Notes: generated by a model from the sequence alone, not told the origin. Positions 18,241 through 27,264 are shown, numbered from the stretch's first letter. The stretch: DNA of 64,000 nucleotides from Arthrobacter endolithicus (GCF_026627425.1 NZ_JAPNLH010000002.1:186001-250000); one strand, 5' to 3'. Made by a program: numbers and translations.

Positions 18241-18708
18241 ATGGATGCAACCGACCGCCCCGACGTGGAAAAACTCGAGCAGAGCGAATGCTGGCAGCTG
18301 CTCAAGGACCACGTTGTGGGCCGCTTGGCCGTCGTGGTGGATGGTCACCCGGATATCTTCCCGGTCAATTACGCCGTTGACAACGGCTCCGTCGTTTTCC
18401 GCACCTCGACGGGAACTAAGTTGCAGGGCGCACTCGACAACACCCCTGTGGCCATGGAAATCGATGGCTACGACGCGCGCACCGAACTCGCGTGGAGCGT
18501 GGTCTTGCGCGGAGCTGCTCGAGAGGTCCGCCGCCCGGAAGAGCTGACCAGCGCGAATACCGCCTCTGTGGAGCCGTGGCAAGGTGGCCCGAAGGACCAC
18601 GTCATACGCATTAATACGCTCAATCTCAGCGGACGAAGATTCAGTGTGACGAAGCCGGATATCTGGAAGAGCCCCCTGTCTGATCCGCGCCGCGCGTCGT
18701 TCGAATAG
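18241..18708 (+). CDS. Pyridoxamine 5'-phosphate oxidase family flavoprotein (PPOX paralogue 2 of 5)
   Basis: A 155-aa FMN split-barrel protein with the motif set shared by the paralogues: ECWQLLKDHVVGRLAVVVDG, HPDIFPVNYAVDNGSVVFRT, GTKLQGAL, and a C-terminal IRINTLNLSGRRF. The gene is divergent from devS across a 147-bp region carrying a DosR-like site. The reaction is unknown; related proteins reduce flavin-linked or F420-linked substrates. Confidence 0.87.
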   Translation: MDATDRPDVEKLEQSECWQLLKDHVVGRLAVVVDGHPDIFPVNYAVDNGSVVFRTSTGTKLQGALDNTPVAMEIDGYDARTELAWSVVLRGAAREVRRPEELTSANTASVEPWQGGPKDHVIRINTLNLSGRRFSVTKPDIWKSPLSDPRRASFE

Positions 18709-18799
18709 GGGTCCGCGACGTTCCTGCATGTCAGTGATGGCGGCTGTTGTGCCTCTGCGGCCACTGTACGACGTGGTCCTGCTGTCCCGTGTACGCACA

Positions 18800-18813
18800 G
18801 GGTCCTTGTGCCC
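18800..18813 (+). promoter_or_regulatory. Weak candidate DosR-type box upstream of PPOX paralogue 3
   Basis: GGGTCCTTGTGCCC resembles the box in front of devR at 11 of 14 positions but the mycobacterial core at only 9. It lies 36 bp upstream of the ATG at 18850. The proximity and weaker match make it doubtful. Confidence 0.25.
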
Positions 18814-18849
18814 TACTGGCCGCCGGTCCCCCGGACTACGCTCGGATCT

Positions 18850-19320
18850 ATGAGCACCAACCAGCCGGCCGCCCGGACCGAAATCCTCGAACCCAGCATC
18901 TGTTGGGCACTGCTGCGCGGCGTCTCGGTAGGTCGCCTTGCGGTTTGGGTGGACGATCACCCGGACATCTTCCCGATTAATTACACGGTGGATCATGCCA
19001 CCGTGGTCTTCCGCACCGGCGAGGGCACCAAGCTCTCCTCGGCCGCGGGGGCAGTGCCGGTCGCAATGGAAGCGGACGGGGTGGACGCGGACACCGGAAT
19101 TGCCTGGAGCGTGGTCGCTAAGGGTCCGGCATCTGCCATCAGCAGCACGGACGAAGTGCTGGAGACCTTTTCCCTGATGCTCTTTCCCTGGGAGGCCGGC
19201 CACAAGGACGTCTTCCTTCGCATCTCCCCCACCCTCATCACCGGCCGCCGCTTCCAAGTCACCCCGCCGGCGGAATGGTGGACCGCGCAGGCACAAGCTC
19301 CGCATTCAGCTTCCGAATAG
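18850..19320 (+). CDS. Pyridoxamine 5'-phosphate oxidase family flavoprotein (PPOX paralogue 3 of 5)
   Basis: A 156-aa FMN split-barrel protein: ICWALLRGVSVGRLAVWVDD, HPDIFPINYTVDHATVVFRT, GEGTKLSSA, a core VAMEADGVDADTGIAWSVV and C-terminal ITGRRFQV. The ATG at 18850 is preferred to an upstream in-frame start with no ribosome-binding site. It is followed after 35 bp by an alcohol dehydrogenase gene, then a P-type ATPase and another PPOX gene on the same strand, suggesting a four-gene transcription unit. Confidence 0.86.
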   Translation: MSTNQPAARTEILEPSICWALLRGVSVGRLAVWVDDHPDIFPINYTVDHATVVFRTGEGTKLSSAAGAVPVAMEADGVDADTGIAWSVVAKGPASAISSTDEVLETFSLMLFPWEAGHKDVFLRISPTLITGRRFQVTPPAEWWTAQAQAPHSASE

Positions 19321-19355
19321 CCATCAGCAACACGCAACCAGCTAAGGATCCCCCA

Positions 19356-20429
19356 GTGAAAGCGCTTGTCTATCAGGGCCCCGGCAAGAAGAGCTGGACC
19401 GATGTACCGCAGCCGGTGCTGCTCAGCCCCTCCGACGCAATCGTCCGGGTGGACACCACCACGATTTGCGGAACAGACCTTCACATCCTCAAAGGCGATG
19501 TACCGGCCGTGCAGGAGGGACGCATCTTGGGACACGAGGGGGTGGGAACTGTCACGGAAGTGGGGAGCGGCGTCCACGATCTGGCGGTAGGCGACAGGGT
19601 CATTATTTCCTGCATCAAGTCCTGCGGCCACTGCATCAACTGCCGTTCCGGCCTCTACTCCCACTGCCTTGGCGAGGAAGGTGTGGCGGGAATCGGATGG
19701 GTGTTCGGGCACCTCATTGACGGCACACAAGCCGAATATGTCCGCGTGCCCTACGCGGATAATTCGCTCTACAAAATGCCCGACGGCGTCAGCGACGCCG
19801 AGGCCGTCATGCTTTCGGACATCTTGCCCACAGGATTTGAAATCGGCGTCCAGGCCGGCGGAGTCAAACCCGGTGACGTGGTGGCCGTGATCGGCGCCGG
19901 TCCCGTCGGACTTGCCGCCGTTATGACGGCGGGACTGTGCGGCGCTTCGACCGTCATCGCCGTCGACCTTGATCCGTCCCGGCTGGAACAGTCCCTGGAC
20001 TTCGGGGCCACCCACACCGTCGTGTCCGGTTCCCCGGACTGGCGCGGGCAGATCCTCGCCTTGACCGACGGTGCCGGCGTGGATGTCGCCATCGAAGCCG
20101 TCGGCGTCCCGGAAACGTTTGCCATGGCCGTCGACGTGGTCCGGCCCGGCGGCAGGGTTGCCAACGTCGGGGTCCACGGACGCTCCGTTGAACTGCACCT
20201 TGAGGACCTGTGGATCCGCAACATCAGCATCAGCATGGGGCTGGTCAACACCAGCAGCACAGCCATGCTGCTCCGCTTAGCCACCCAGCATAAAGTAGAG
20301 GCCGCCAAGTTCGGCACGCATCATTTCAGTTTCGATGAATTCCCGGCCGCCTATGACACGTTCACCCGCGCGGCTGAAACCAAGGCGCTCAAGGTCATCA
20401 TCAGCCGTCAACCCGAGGCCGATGAGTAA
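19356..20429 (+). CDS. Zinc-dependent alcohol dehydrogenase (medium-chain family)
   Basis: A 357-aa MDR dehydrogenase that would oxidise an alcohol with NAD(P)+. Catalytic zinc ligands appear in CGTDLHIL and GHEGVG, the structural zinc lobe in CGHCINCRSGLYSHC, and the Rossmann motif in VIGAGPVGLAA. The GTG at 19356 (after AAGGA) starts the typical MKALVYQGPGKKSW, so the longer ORF is not used. Its 3' end overlaps the P-type ATPase start by eight bases, indicating coupling. The alcohol substrate is unknown. Confidence 0.87.
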   Translation: MKALVYQGPGKKSWTDVPQPVLLSPSDAIVRVDTTTICGTDLHILKGDVPAVQEGRILGHEGVGTVTEVGSGVHDLAVGDRVIISCIKSCGHCINCRSGLYSHCLGEEGVAGIGWVFGHLIDGTQAEYVRVPYADNSLYKMPDGVSDAEAVMLSDILPTGFEIGVQAGGVKPGDVVAVIGAGPVGLAAVMTAGLCGASTVIAVDLDPSRLEQSLDFGATHTVVSGSPDWRGQILALTDGAGVDVAIEAVGVPETFAMAVDVVRPGGRVANVGVHGRSVELHLEDLWIRNISISMGLVNTSSTAMLLRLATQHKVEAAKFGTHHFSFDEFPAAYDTFTRAAETKALKVIISRQPEADE

Positions 20430-22335
20430 GCCAGGCTCCCCGGGAATTATGCTCCGGCGTTACCCGATAATCGCCGCGACCCTCGTGGCCGGAGTTGTGG
20501 TGACTTCACTGCTTCTGGCCGGAAACACCGGCCCAGCGCGCTGGAGCGCCAGCGGGTTCGCTCTATGCGTCGCTGGGTACCGAACCGTGGGGATGGTGCG
20601 GGACATCATTCACGGCCGCTGGGGCGTGGATCTGCTCGCTGTCACAGCCATCGTGAGCACGGTTGCCGTTGGGGAGTACATCGCGTCGCTGATTATCGTT
20701 CTGATGCTCGAAGGCGGCGCGGCGCTGGAGGACTTTGCCGCCGGGCGGGCGCGCGCGGAACTCAGCGCGCTGCTGGACCGTGCACCACAGCTGGCGCACC
20801 GAGAGAGCGGCGGCGGGGCTCTGGAGGATATCCCGGCCGCTGACGTCAAACCCGGGGACATTCTGCTGGTGCGGCCGTCGGAAGTCGTACCCGTGGATGC
20901 AACGCTGCTCTCCCCCGTAGCGGCCTTCGATGAATCAGCAATCACTGGGGAAAGCCTGCCCTCCGAGCACAGGGCAGGGGATCCGGTCCTGAGCGGATCG
21001 GTCAATTCAGAGATCTCCGTCCGACTGCAGGCCTTGGCATCGGCGGCCGATTCGCAATACAGCCGCATCATTGCCCTGGTCGAGGCGGCCGCCGAAAGCC
21101 GCGCCCCCGTCGTCAGGCTGGCAGACCGCTACGCCGTACCCTTCACCGTCGTTGCCCTGGCCATAGGTGCCTTGGCCTGGCTGCTCAGCGGGGAACCGGC
21201 GCGGTTTGCGCAAGTGCTGGTTGTGGCCACGCCGTGCCCCCTGCTGATTGCTGCGCCGGTGGCGTTTCTTGGCGGCATGAGCCGCGCGGCCCACGCAGGG
21301 ATCATTATTAAGAACGGCTCCACTCTGGAGCAGCTGTCCCGGGTGCAGACCGTCGTCCTGGATAAGACAGGAACGCTGACCAATGGACGACCGGCGCTGG
21401 ACGAGGTGCGGTTGGCTCAGGGCCCCGGACCCGGCGTTGCCAGCAAGGATGATTTGCTGGTCCTGGCCGCAGCCGCCGAGCAGGCCTCCTCACATGTTTT
21501 GGCCGCGGCCATCGTCTCGGCTGCACAGCACCGGGGACACCTACTCCCGCTGCCCGCCAGCGCCACCGAGCATGCCACGGACGGCGTGACGGCCATGGTC
21601 TCCGGGCACAACGTCGCCGTGGGGAAACGTAGCTTCATCTCGCGCACATCCGGTCCCATCGCACAGGCGCCGTTACGCAGTGGACAACTGGCCATCTATG
21701 TCAGCGTGGATGACACGTTTGCCGGGACGCTGGTCATGAGCGATCCAATGCGCTCAGAAGCCCCCGGCACGCTTGCAGCGCTCGCCCTTCTCGGAGTTCG
21801 CCGGACCATGATGGTCACCGGGGATTCGCAGGCGACGGCAGCCCATATTGCCGCTGCAGCCGGCATTGAAAATGTGTACGCAGAGTGCCGGCCGGAGGAC
21901 AAAGTCTCCATCGTCGGGAACCTGCCGCACGGTCCCGTGCTCATGGTTGGGGACGGTGTCAATGACGCTCCCGTTTTGGCCGCCGCGGATGTCGGTGTCG
22001 CCATGGGCGCCAAGGGCTCTACAGCCGCCAGCGAATCCGCGGACGTGGTGATTATGGTTGATGACTTATCCAGAGTGGCCCAGGCCGTGTCGATCGGCCA
22101 GCGGACCATGCGGATAGCTGTCGGCAGCATCTGGATAGGAATTCTGCTCAGCATCGCACTGATGGCCGCCGCCGCCGTCGGCCTCATTCCAGCTGTTGCC
22201 GGGGCGCTCAGCCAGGAAGCGGTCGATCTGGCCACCATTTTGAATGCACTGCGGGCGGTCCGGTCCGGTGCGCTGGAACGCCGGAAGCCCGGCACAGGGC
22301 TTTCGGCCCTGATGGCACCCGCCACGAAAGCCTAG
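20422..22335 (+). CDS. Heavy-metal P1B-type ATPase with a TPC membrane motif
   Basis: A 637-aa metal-exporting P-type ATPase. Motifs in order are TGES (ITGESLPSEH) in the actuator domain, TPCPLL at about residue 269 in the ion-binding helix, DKTGTLT with phosphorylated Asp314, and GDGVNDAP. The TPC triplet in place of CPC or SPC, and the lack of an N-terminal metal-binding domain, suggest the less-studied P1B subgroup linked to nickel, iron or cobalt; this is inference. It overlaps the dehydrogenase gene and is followed nine bases later by a PPOX gene. Confidence 0.87.
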   Translation: MSKPGSPGIMLRRYPIIAATLVAGVVVTSLLLAGNTGPARWSASGFALCVAGYRTVGMVRDIIHGRWGVDLLAVTAIVSTVAVGEYIASLIIVLMLEGGAALEDFAAGRARAELSALLDRAPQLAHRESGGGALEDIPAADVKPGDILLVRPSEVVPVDATLLSPVAAFDESAITGESLPSEHRAGDPVLSGSVNSEISVRLQALASAADSQYSRIIALVEAAAESRAPVVRLADRYAVPFTVVALAIGALAWLLSGEPARFAQVLVVATPCPLLIAAPVAFLGGMSRAAHAGIIIKNGSTLEQLSRVQTVVLDKTGTLTNGRPALDEVRLAQGPGPGVASKDDLLVLAAAAEQASSHVLAAAIVSAAQHRGHLLPLPASATEHATDGVTAMVSGHNVAVGKRSFISRTSGPIAQAPLRSGQLAIYVSVDDTFAGTLVMSDPMRSEAPGTLAALALLGVRRTMMVTGDSQATAAHIAAAAGIENVYAECRPEDKVSIVGNLPHGPVLMVGDGVNDAPVLAAADVGVAMGAKGSTAASESADVVIMVDDLSRVAQAVSIGQRTMRIAVGSIWIGILLSIALMAAAAVGLIPAVAGALSQEAVDLATILNALRAVRSGALERRKPGTGLSALMAPATKA

Positions 22336-22344
22336 GCTCGGTCT

Positions 22345-22785
22345 ATGAGCGATCACACAAGAGAAGAAGCGTTCGTGCCCACGCCCGAAATTCTGGCGGC
22401 GGCCGAATGCTGGCAGCTGCTGACCGAAGTCAGCGTGGGCCGGTTGGGCATCATCAGCGACGGCCATCCGGACGTGTTTCCGGTCAATTTCAGGGTTGAC
22501 AAAGAAACTGTGGTGTTCCAGACCGGTGACGGGACAAAGCTGCACGCCATTGAAGCAGGGGGCAGCGTTGCCCTCGAAGCGGACTCCGTCAGCGCCGAGT
22601 TTGGCATTGCCTGGAGCGTCATCATTAAAGGCCCAGCTGCAGTCGTGGAGCACTCGGATGCGGACCTGGACCGAATCGGCCGGCCACTTTTTCCCTGGCA
22701 GGGAGTGGGCCAGGACCACATCATCAGAATTTCACCGGCGTCAATCACCGGACGGCGCTACTCCACGAGGGCCGGGCGCCAATAG
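22345..22785 (+). CDS. Pyridoxamine 5'-phosphate oxidase family flavoprotein (PPOX paralogue 4 of 5)
   Basis: A 146-aa FMN split-barrel protein with the shared motifs ECWQLLTEVSVGRLGIISDG, HPDVFPVNFRVDKETVVFQT, GDGTKLHAI, a core FGIAWSVIIKGPA and C-terminal SITGRRY. It starts nine bases after the ATPase stop, so it is the last member of the apparent PPOX-adh-ATPase-PPOX operon. Confidence 0.87.
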   Translation: MSDHTREEAFVPTPEILAAAECWQLLTEVSVGRLGIISDGHPDVFPVNFRVDKETVVFQTGDGTKLHAIEAGGSVALEADSVSAEFGIAWSVIIKGPAAVVEHSDADLDRIGRPLFPWQGVGQDHIIRISPASITGRRYSTRAGRQ

Positions 22786-22826
22786 TTGTGGTTCAGGCAC
22801 GGACAGCTCGGTGGCAGACTGGGTTG

Positions 22827-23327
22827 ATGGACCGTCAGCCAACACAAGAGCCCGCGTCCGTAGTGATCCGGCCCTACCAGCACTCGGATGCTGCAGAAAC
22901 TCTGGCGGTGTTCATCTCGGCCGTGACAGAGACTGCTGCCGCGGACTACACGGCCGAGCAAGTACAGGCGTGGGCTCAGCCCGAGAGGCGCGACCCAGAT
23001 ACGTGGCACACAGCGATGCGGGCCCGAAACAGCATCGTGGCCACCATCGGCGGCGAACTCGCCGGCTTCTCGGATGTAAGCTCCGACGGTTATGTGGACA
23101 TGATGTTCGTCTCGCCGCGTCACCAGCGACGTGGAGTAGCGCACCAGCTACTCGCGCACGTGGAAGCGCATGCACGCCGCGAAGGGACACCCGAGCTCTC
23201 AGCCAACGTCAGCATTACAGCGCGGCCGTTCTTCGAGCGGCATGGCTTCACAGTCAAAGCAGAACAGCATCCGGTTAAGGCAGGTGTGGAGCTGATTAAC
23301 TACAGGATGCGAAAAGACCTGCGATAA
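22827..23327 (+). CDS. GNAT family N-acetyltransferase
   Basis: A 166-aa acetyltransferase. The N-terminal strand VVIRPYQHSDAAETLAVF, the acetyl-CoA loop MMFVSPRHQRRGVAHQLL (Q-R-R-G-V-A) and the C-terminal ARPFFERHGFTVKAEQ are diagnostic. The ATG at 22827 is preferred; the upstream start at 22788 lies too close to the preceding gene and lacks conserved residues. Substrate unknown. Confidence 0.84.
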   Translation: MDRQPTQEPASVVIRPYQHSDAAETLAVFISAVTETAAADYTAEQVQAWAQPERRDPDTWHTAMRARNSIVATIGGELAGFSDVSSDGYVDMMFVSPRHQRRGVAHQLLAHVEAHARREGTPELSANVSITARPFFERHGFTVKAEQHPVKAGVELINYRMRKDLR

Positions 23328-23387
23328 GGGGATGCGCCGGAAGGAGCCGACCGCGACAAGCCAGGTCACCGGCGGTAGGCTTCGAAC

Positions 23388-23684
23388 ATGTCGGAACCAG
23401 ATGGTCCCAAACGGCATGAACCGAGAATGACCCGGGGTAGCTTCCGTTTCCTGGTGTGGGCCGATGTCGGTCTGGCCGTCGTCAGTAGCATACTCGTCCT
23501 GAATGCCCTGTTCTGACGTGGTGACAACTGGGATCTCTCAGCTTTCCTTCCGGCTGCCGCCTTGTTCCTGATCAGCGGGATTCTTCTGGGCTACCTGTTC
23601 CGCGTCCAGCGCAACAACAGGTCGTTCTGGAATGAGGAAGAGGCCAAGCGGGACAATTGGGACCGCAGGGGCCGGCAACTGTAA
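23388..23684 (+). pseudogene. Two-helix membrane protein with an in-frame TGA
   Basis: Reading from the ATG at 23388 gives a basic N-terminus, a first helix (ADVGLAVVSSILVLNALF), a TGA at codon 43 (23514-23516), then in the same frame a second helix (FLPAAALFLISGILLGYLF) and a charged tail ending at 23684. The unbroken frame after the stop and the typical two-TM plan argue that one protein of 98 residues was intended. A TGG or CGA to TGA change would explain it. No selenocysteine or recoding element is evident. Confidence 0.55.
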
Positions 23685-23906
23685 CCCGGGCAGAATAGCC
23701 CCGCGGCAGCGGAACAGGCCTTGACGTGACGCGGGCCGAACTATTCGCACGCCTGACATCCCTCCCCCCGCCCACCATCAAACCGAGCATAAATTCTATC
23801 CGCTCAGCGCGAATATGGGAGACGCCCCTTCGGCCTGATGAAAACAAGAACACCGAGGATTCATCGTCCGCACGGCAGCTCGGAGGGGTGCCTGCAAGAA
23901 TGGGGC

Positions 23907-24629
23907 ATGTCCTCGCATACCTTTCCGATCCGACGGTTGACCGAAGACCCGACCAGCGGTCTCGACCGCCACCGGTGGCCAGGTAACCTACCGCCTGTCG
24001 CCCAAATCTTAGACCAAGGGCTCGATCTGAGCCCAGCAACGATCTTCGTAGGCGAAAACGGGTCGGGAAAATCCACCCTCGTCGAAGCTATTGCACTCGC
24101 CTACGGCTTGTCTCCTGAAGGAGGATCCACAGGGGCCCGCCACAGCACCAGGTCCGCGGAATCCGTCCTCGCCGATCACCTTCAGCTGGTCCGCAACGCC
24201 GGCACCACACGACGCGGCTACTTCCTGCGGGCGGAAACCATGCACGGATTCTTCACCTACCTCGAGAAGAACCCGTGCACGTCGGGTCCGGACATCTCGT
24301 TCCACGACATGTCACACGGCGAGTCGTTCTTGGAGCTGGCGGTGGACCGTTTCCGGGGACGCGGCTTGTGGGTGCTCGATGAACCAGAGTCGGCGCTGTC
24401 CTTCGCCGGTTGCCTCAGCCTGCTCGCGGTCCTAAAAGATCTCCTCGCCGAAGGCCACTCGCAGGTCATCATGTCCACACACTCCCCTGTTCTGGCAGCC
24501 CTCCCGGGCGCGCAGATCCTCGAGGTGGGCCCATGGGGGCTTCGTCGGCAGGAATGGTCAAACCTCGATCTGGTTTCAAACTGGCGATCATTTCTGGACT
24601 CACCCGAAAGATACCTGCGCCATCTATAG
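23907..24629 (+). CDS. AAA-family ATPase (ABC-like, stand-alone)
   Basis: A 240-aa ATP-binding protein with a Walker A (GENGSGKSTL, about residues 49-58), a signature-like SHGESFLELA, Walker B GLWVLDEPESAL and the switch STHSPVL. This is the compact RecF/ABC-like predicted ATPase type. The ATG at 23907 is chosen because conserved residues begin directly after it. No partner nuclease or membrane gene is adjacent, so its role is unknown. Confidence 0.82.
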   Translation: MSSHTFPIRRLTEDPTSGLDRHRWPGNLPPVAQILDQGLDLSPATIFVGENGSGKSTLVEAIALAYGLSPEGGSTGARHSTRSAESVLADHLQLVRNAGTTRRGYFLRAETMHGFFTYLEKNPCTSGPDISFHDMSHGESFLELAVDRFRGRGLWVLDEPESALSFAGCLSLLAVLKDLLAEGHSQVIMSTHSPVLAALPGAQILEVGPWGLRRQEWSNLDLVSNWRSFLDSPERYLRHL

Positions 24630-24765
24630 GGGCCCGCAGAAAACGGGAAAAATCTACGCTAAGGGCAAGTTGAGCCAGGTGGCCGCTGGACTACAGCTTG
24701 CCAATGGAAGCTACCCAGAGCCTGTCCGCAGCGGGAACCTTCACTGGGACAATCAGCGTGGCAGA

Positions 24766-25431
24766 TTAGTTGTCAGCGGCAAGGCTGTCTGGTGCAAGCT
24801 CTTGCCAAGGCAACCATTGCCCATCGGCGGGTAATACGGCTCGTGCGAGCTCCACTCTTTCTTTGGGCAGATCCTCCGTGCGGCTGCGGCCGGACTGCAT
24901 CCCGACACCCGGCTCATTAAGTCGATACTCGATCCAGTCGGCCGGCAAAGGATCAAAGCTCTCGTAATATCCACCCGATACGACGGTCCGCACGGTCCAC
25001 TCAAGCTCCTCGATCAGGTTCTCGACTTTGTCATCACAGGCATCGCAGCCGCAAACAGGAAAGTGGAAGTCGTGAAGTGAGCCTGCGTGAAGGTATACGC
25101 CGGGGAACGACGTGAGGACAAAAGTCAAAGGGGCCGCCTTGAAGTCACTAGGCACGACTCGTACGGCTCGAACAACGTCATTTGGCACCTGAATAAGGTC
25201 AGTAGCGACCACCGGGTCTTCCTCAATGATCACCTCGAAAGTATTTAGAAGCCACTTAATGAGGGCTTCCGCAACTTCGTGCAGAGGCGCAAACCGCCGG
25301 AGATTGCTGACGTGGGAATAGGCACCAGCGGGCGGTGACTCGCCGGGCCATCGACTGCCGTAGTCGATGGGCAGGCCGTGTTCATCATGGTAAATCTCCG
25401 GGGCGAACGTGGGCCGCAAGTATTCGCTCAT
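24766..25431 (-). CDS. DUF6226 family protein
   Basis: A 221-aa soluble acidic protein (RPTFAPEIYHDEHGLPIDYG at the N-terminus, FPVCGCDACDD in the middle, VSGGYYESFDPLPADWIEY later) resembling actinobacterial DUF6226 proteins. The CGCDACDD motif could bind a metal, which is a guess. The family has no assigned function. Base composition here is lower in GC than the flanking metabolic genes, as in the next gene. Confidence 0.7.
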   Translation of the reverse strand: MSEYLRPTFAPEIYHDEHGLPIDYGSRWPGESPPAGAYSHVSNLRRFAPLHEVAEALIKWLLNTFEVIIEEDPVVATDLIQVPNDVVRAVRVVPSDFKAAPLTFVLTSFPGVYLHAGSLHDFHFPVCGCDACDDKVENLIEELEWTVRTVVSGGYYESFDPLPADWIEYRLNEPGVGMQSGRSRTEDLPKERVELARAVLPADGQWLPWQELAPDSLAADN

Positions 25432-25532
25432 GCCTTCATAGTAGCCATCAGATTTTGACTCCCAGCGTGATTCATCAAACCGTTTGTTGACCGCTAAACG
25501 GGCGCTGACGATGTCGTTTACAGACGCTGGTT

Positions 25533-26105
25533 CTACTCGTCGTATTCCACGTCAGCGAAGGCGTTGACTTCTTCACGAAGTTGCTCGGCGATTTTGGCAC
25601 CCTCCACGTTCCAAGCTGTTTCGTTTTCAGGCGAGCTCCAACCGCCGTCATACAAGTTCTCAGCATCCCAGGCGTCGTACCATGTGCGAAGTCGGAGCGT
25701 GAGACTCGGCGACAGCCCAAAGTCCGCGGGCTCCATTGTGTATTTCGTCGGTCGCTCGGCAGTGCTGTTCTCCCACAGTGGCCACCGATGGCCGTAGTCA
25801 GGAAACAGGCGGATGACGCGACGGACTGATTCATCTGCCATGGAGTCGGCAATCTGGTACCAGATCCAAGCCCTATCCCATCCGTTTTGCCAACGATCGC
25901 TCCATTCGGGGAGGCTGGCCGAGTCTGGGGCCTTGGAATTACCTCTCGCTGGCTGTGGCAAGAGTTTGGGAATGTCGGCATCGACTCCGAGCTGCCAAGC
26001 CTGACGGATGAACAGCAGAAGATTCAGAGGAAACGGATGGTCCTCGACCGTAATTGCCATGTCATGTGGCCATGGATTCCTTGCCACAGGATTACTGAAA
26101 CGCAT
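25533..26105 (-). CDS. Hypothetical Trp-rich protein
   Basis: A 190-aa acidic protein rich in tryptophan (SDRWQNGWDRAWIWYQ, TWYDAWDAENLYDGGW) with no domain I can name. The ATG at 26105 is preferred over the longer frame because GAGGAG lies upstream. Adjacent to the DUF6226 gene on the same strand, in a lower-GC accessory stretch. Small acidic proteins of this style are sometimes immunity-type proteins, but nothing here proves it. Confidence 0.6.
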   Translation of the reverse strand: MRFSNPVARNPWPHDMAITVEDHPFPLNLLLFIRQAWQLGVDADIPKLLPQPARGNSKAPDSASLPEWSDRWQNGWDRAWIWYQIADSMADESVRRVIRLFPDYGHRWPLWENSTAERPTKYTMEPADFGLSPSLTLRLRTWYDAWDAENLYDGGWSSPENETAWNVEGAKIAEQLREEVNAFADVEYDE

Positions 26106-26682
26106 TTCTTCTTCTCCTCGGTCACCGGACCCCCAATAATCCGCTTTGTAATTGGTGGCTGATGAAGTGTCCATATAAGGTGTTCGATCGATAGAATCCC
26201 GCGGGCGCTATACGGGACACTATTTGAGGCCTATTTCGGCTGGTGTAGCTGCAGCCGTCAAGCGTCGAGCATATGCGGCACGCCGATGCCCTGGGTGGAT
26301 CATGGTGGATAATTAGCCGACGGGAGCTGTCGGGCAGCACTGCCTGGACCTGCCACCATCAACCCGGCTTTCACCGATCACAATGCTGCGTGCAATGTGA
26401 TCGACTTCGGCTGGATGGATCCGGTCGCTGCCTCCCAAGGCCGTGACGCCTTCATCGACCAGCGGGGCTGAAGGATAAAGGCGCCACAGGACGACGGACA
26501 GGATGGCGGCATAACGCGGGCGCTGGGCCCTGCTCGTCGGACCGCGACGCTACGGAGAACTCGCATCGGGGCTGCCCGGAATCTGGGCACACCAGGATAG
26601 GGTCGCCCCTTGGCGGGCGTCCAGGGCGGGGTGCGTTACTTCGCCCAGAGGAAGAGCCACACGCCGCGGGTATAATCCGAAA
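26106..26682. other. 577-bp intergenic stretch with possible gene debris
   Basis: No complete gene is supported. A short plus-strand reading (AACNVIDFGWMDPVAASQGR then AFIDQRG and stop near 26470) looks like the end of a lost coding sequence. The right end holds a clear TATAAT hexamer just before the next gene. Confidence 0.45.
26671..26676 (+). promoter_or_regulatory. TATAAT -10 element placed for a leaderless transcript
   Basis: A perfect TATAAT ends six bases before the ATG at 26683, so transcription would begin at or next to the A of the start codon. No Shine-Dalgarno precedes the ATG. Leaderless mRNAs are common in actinobacteria. Confidence 0.6.
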
Positions 26683-27264
26683 ATGGAAACCAATCAGCTG
26701 TTCCTCGCCTCTGATGCCGCCCTTCGCACCGTCATCGACCGGGTGACACCCGAGGACCTCGACAAGCCCGCTCCGGCCGGATGGACGCAAACCCCCAATC
26801 CGACCATCCGCGACATCCTGAGAGCTCATGCCTACGACGAGGCCTGGGTCCCGGGAATACTCGCTGGCGGCTCGATCACCGACGGAGACGACCTCCGCGA
26901 CCGCGATCTGCTCGGCGACGATCCGATTGCTGCCTACGACGCTCTCAACGACACCGCGACAGCTGCCGTGCGCGCCGGCATCGACCCCGGTCAGACCTTC
27001 CGCTTCCAGTACGGCGACTATCCGGCGGAGGAGGGCCTGGTCCACCTGGCACTCTACCGCGCGTTCCAGGCCTGGCTGATCGCGAAGCACCTCGGTATCC
27101 CATTCCACCTCTCGACGGAGATAATTACCGGAATGAACGAGCACGTCGTGCCCAACGCCGAGGACTGGCGCGGCTTCGGCGTGTTCCCGCCCGCTATCGA
27201 ACCACCGGCCGGGGCCGACGACGAGACGCGTCTGCTCTGCACCGTCGGGTTCTGGATCTCCTGA
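26683..27264 (+). CDS. DinB/maleylpyruvate isomerase-like protein (TIGR03086-type)
   Basis: A 193-aa four-helix-bundle protein of the mycothiol-dependent maleylpyruvate isomerase/DinB superfamily. The first helix ends in RVTPEDLDKPAPAGWT, followed by NPTIRDILRAHAYDEAWVPG with a likely metal histidine, and a later LVHLALYRAFQAWLIAKHLG helix. Actinobacterial members often bind a metal and use mycothiol. It appears to be transcribed without a leader. Confidence 0.68.
   Translation: METNQLFLASDAALRTVIDRVTPEDLDKPAPAGWTQTPNPTIRDILRAHAYDEAWVPGILAGGSITDGDDLRDRDLLGDDPIAAYDALNDTATAAVRAGIDPGQTFRFQYGDYPAEEGLVHLALYRAFQAWLIAKHLGIPFHLSTEIITGMNEHVVPNAEDWRGFGVFPPAIEPPAGADDETRLLCTVGFWIS

Noticed and set aside
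23514-23516. TGA as a selenocysteine codon
   Set aside because: No selenocysteine insertion element is evident after the codon, and the protein type (small two-helix membrane protein) is not a known selenoprotein.
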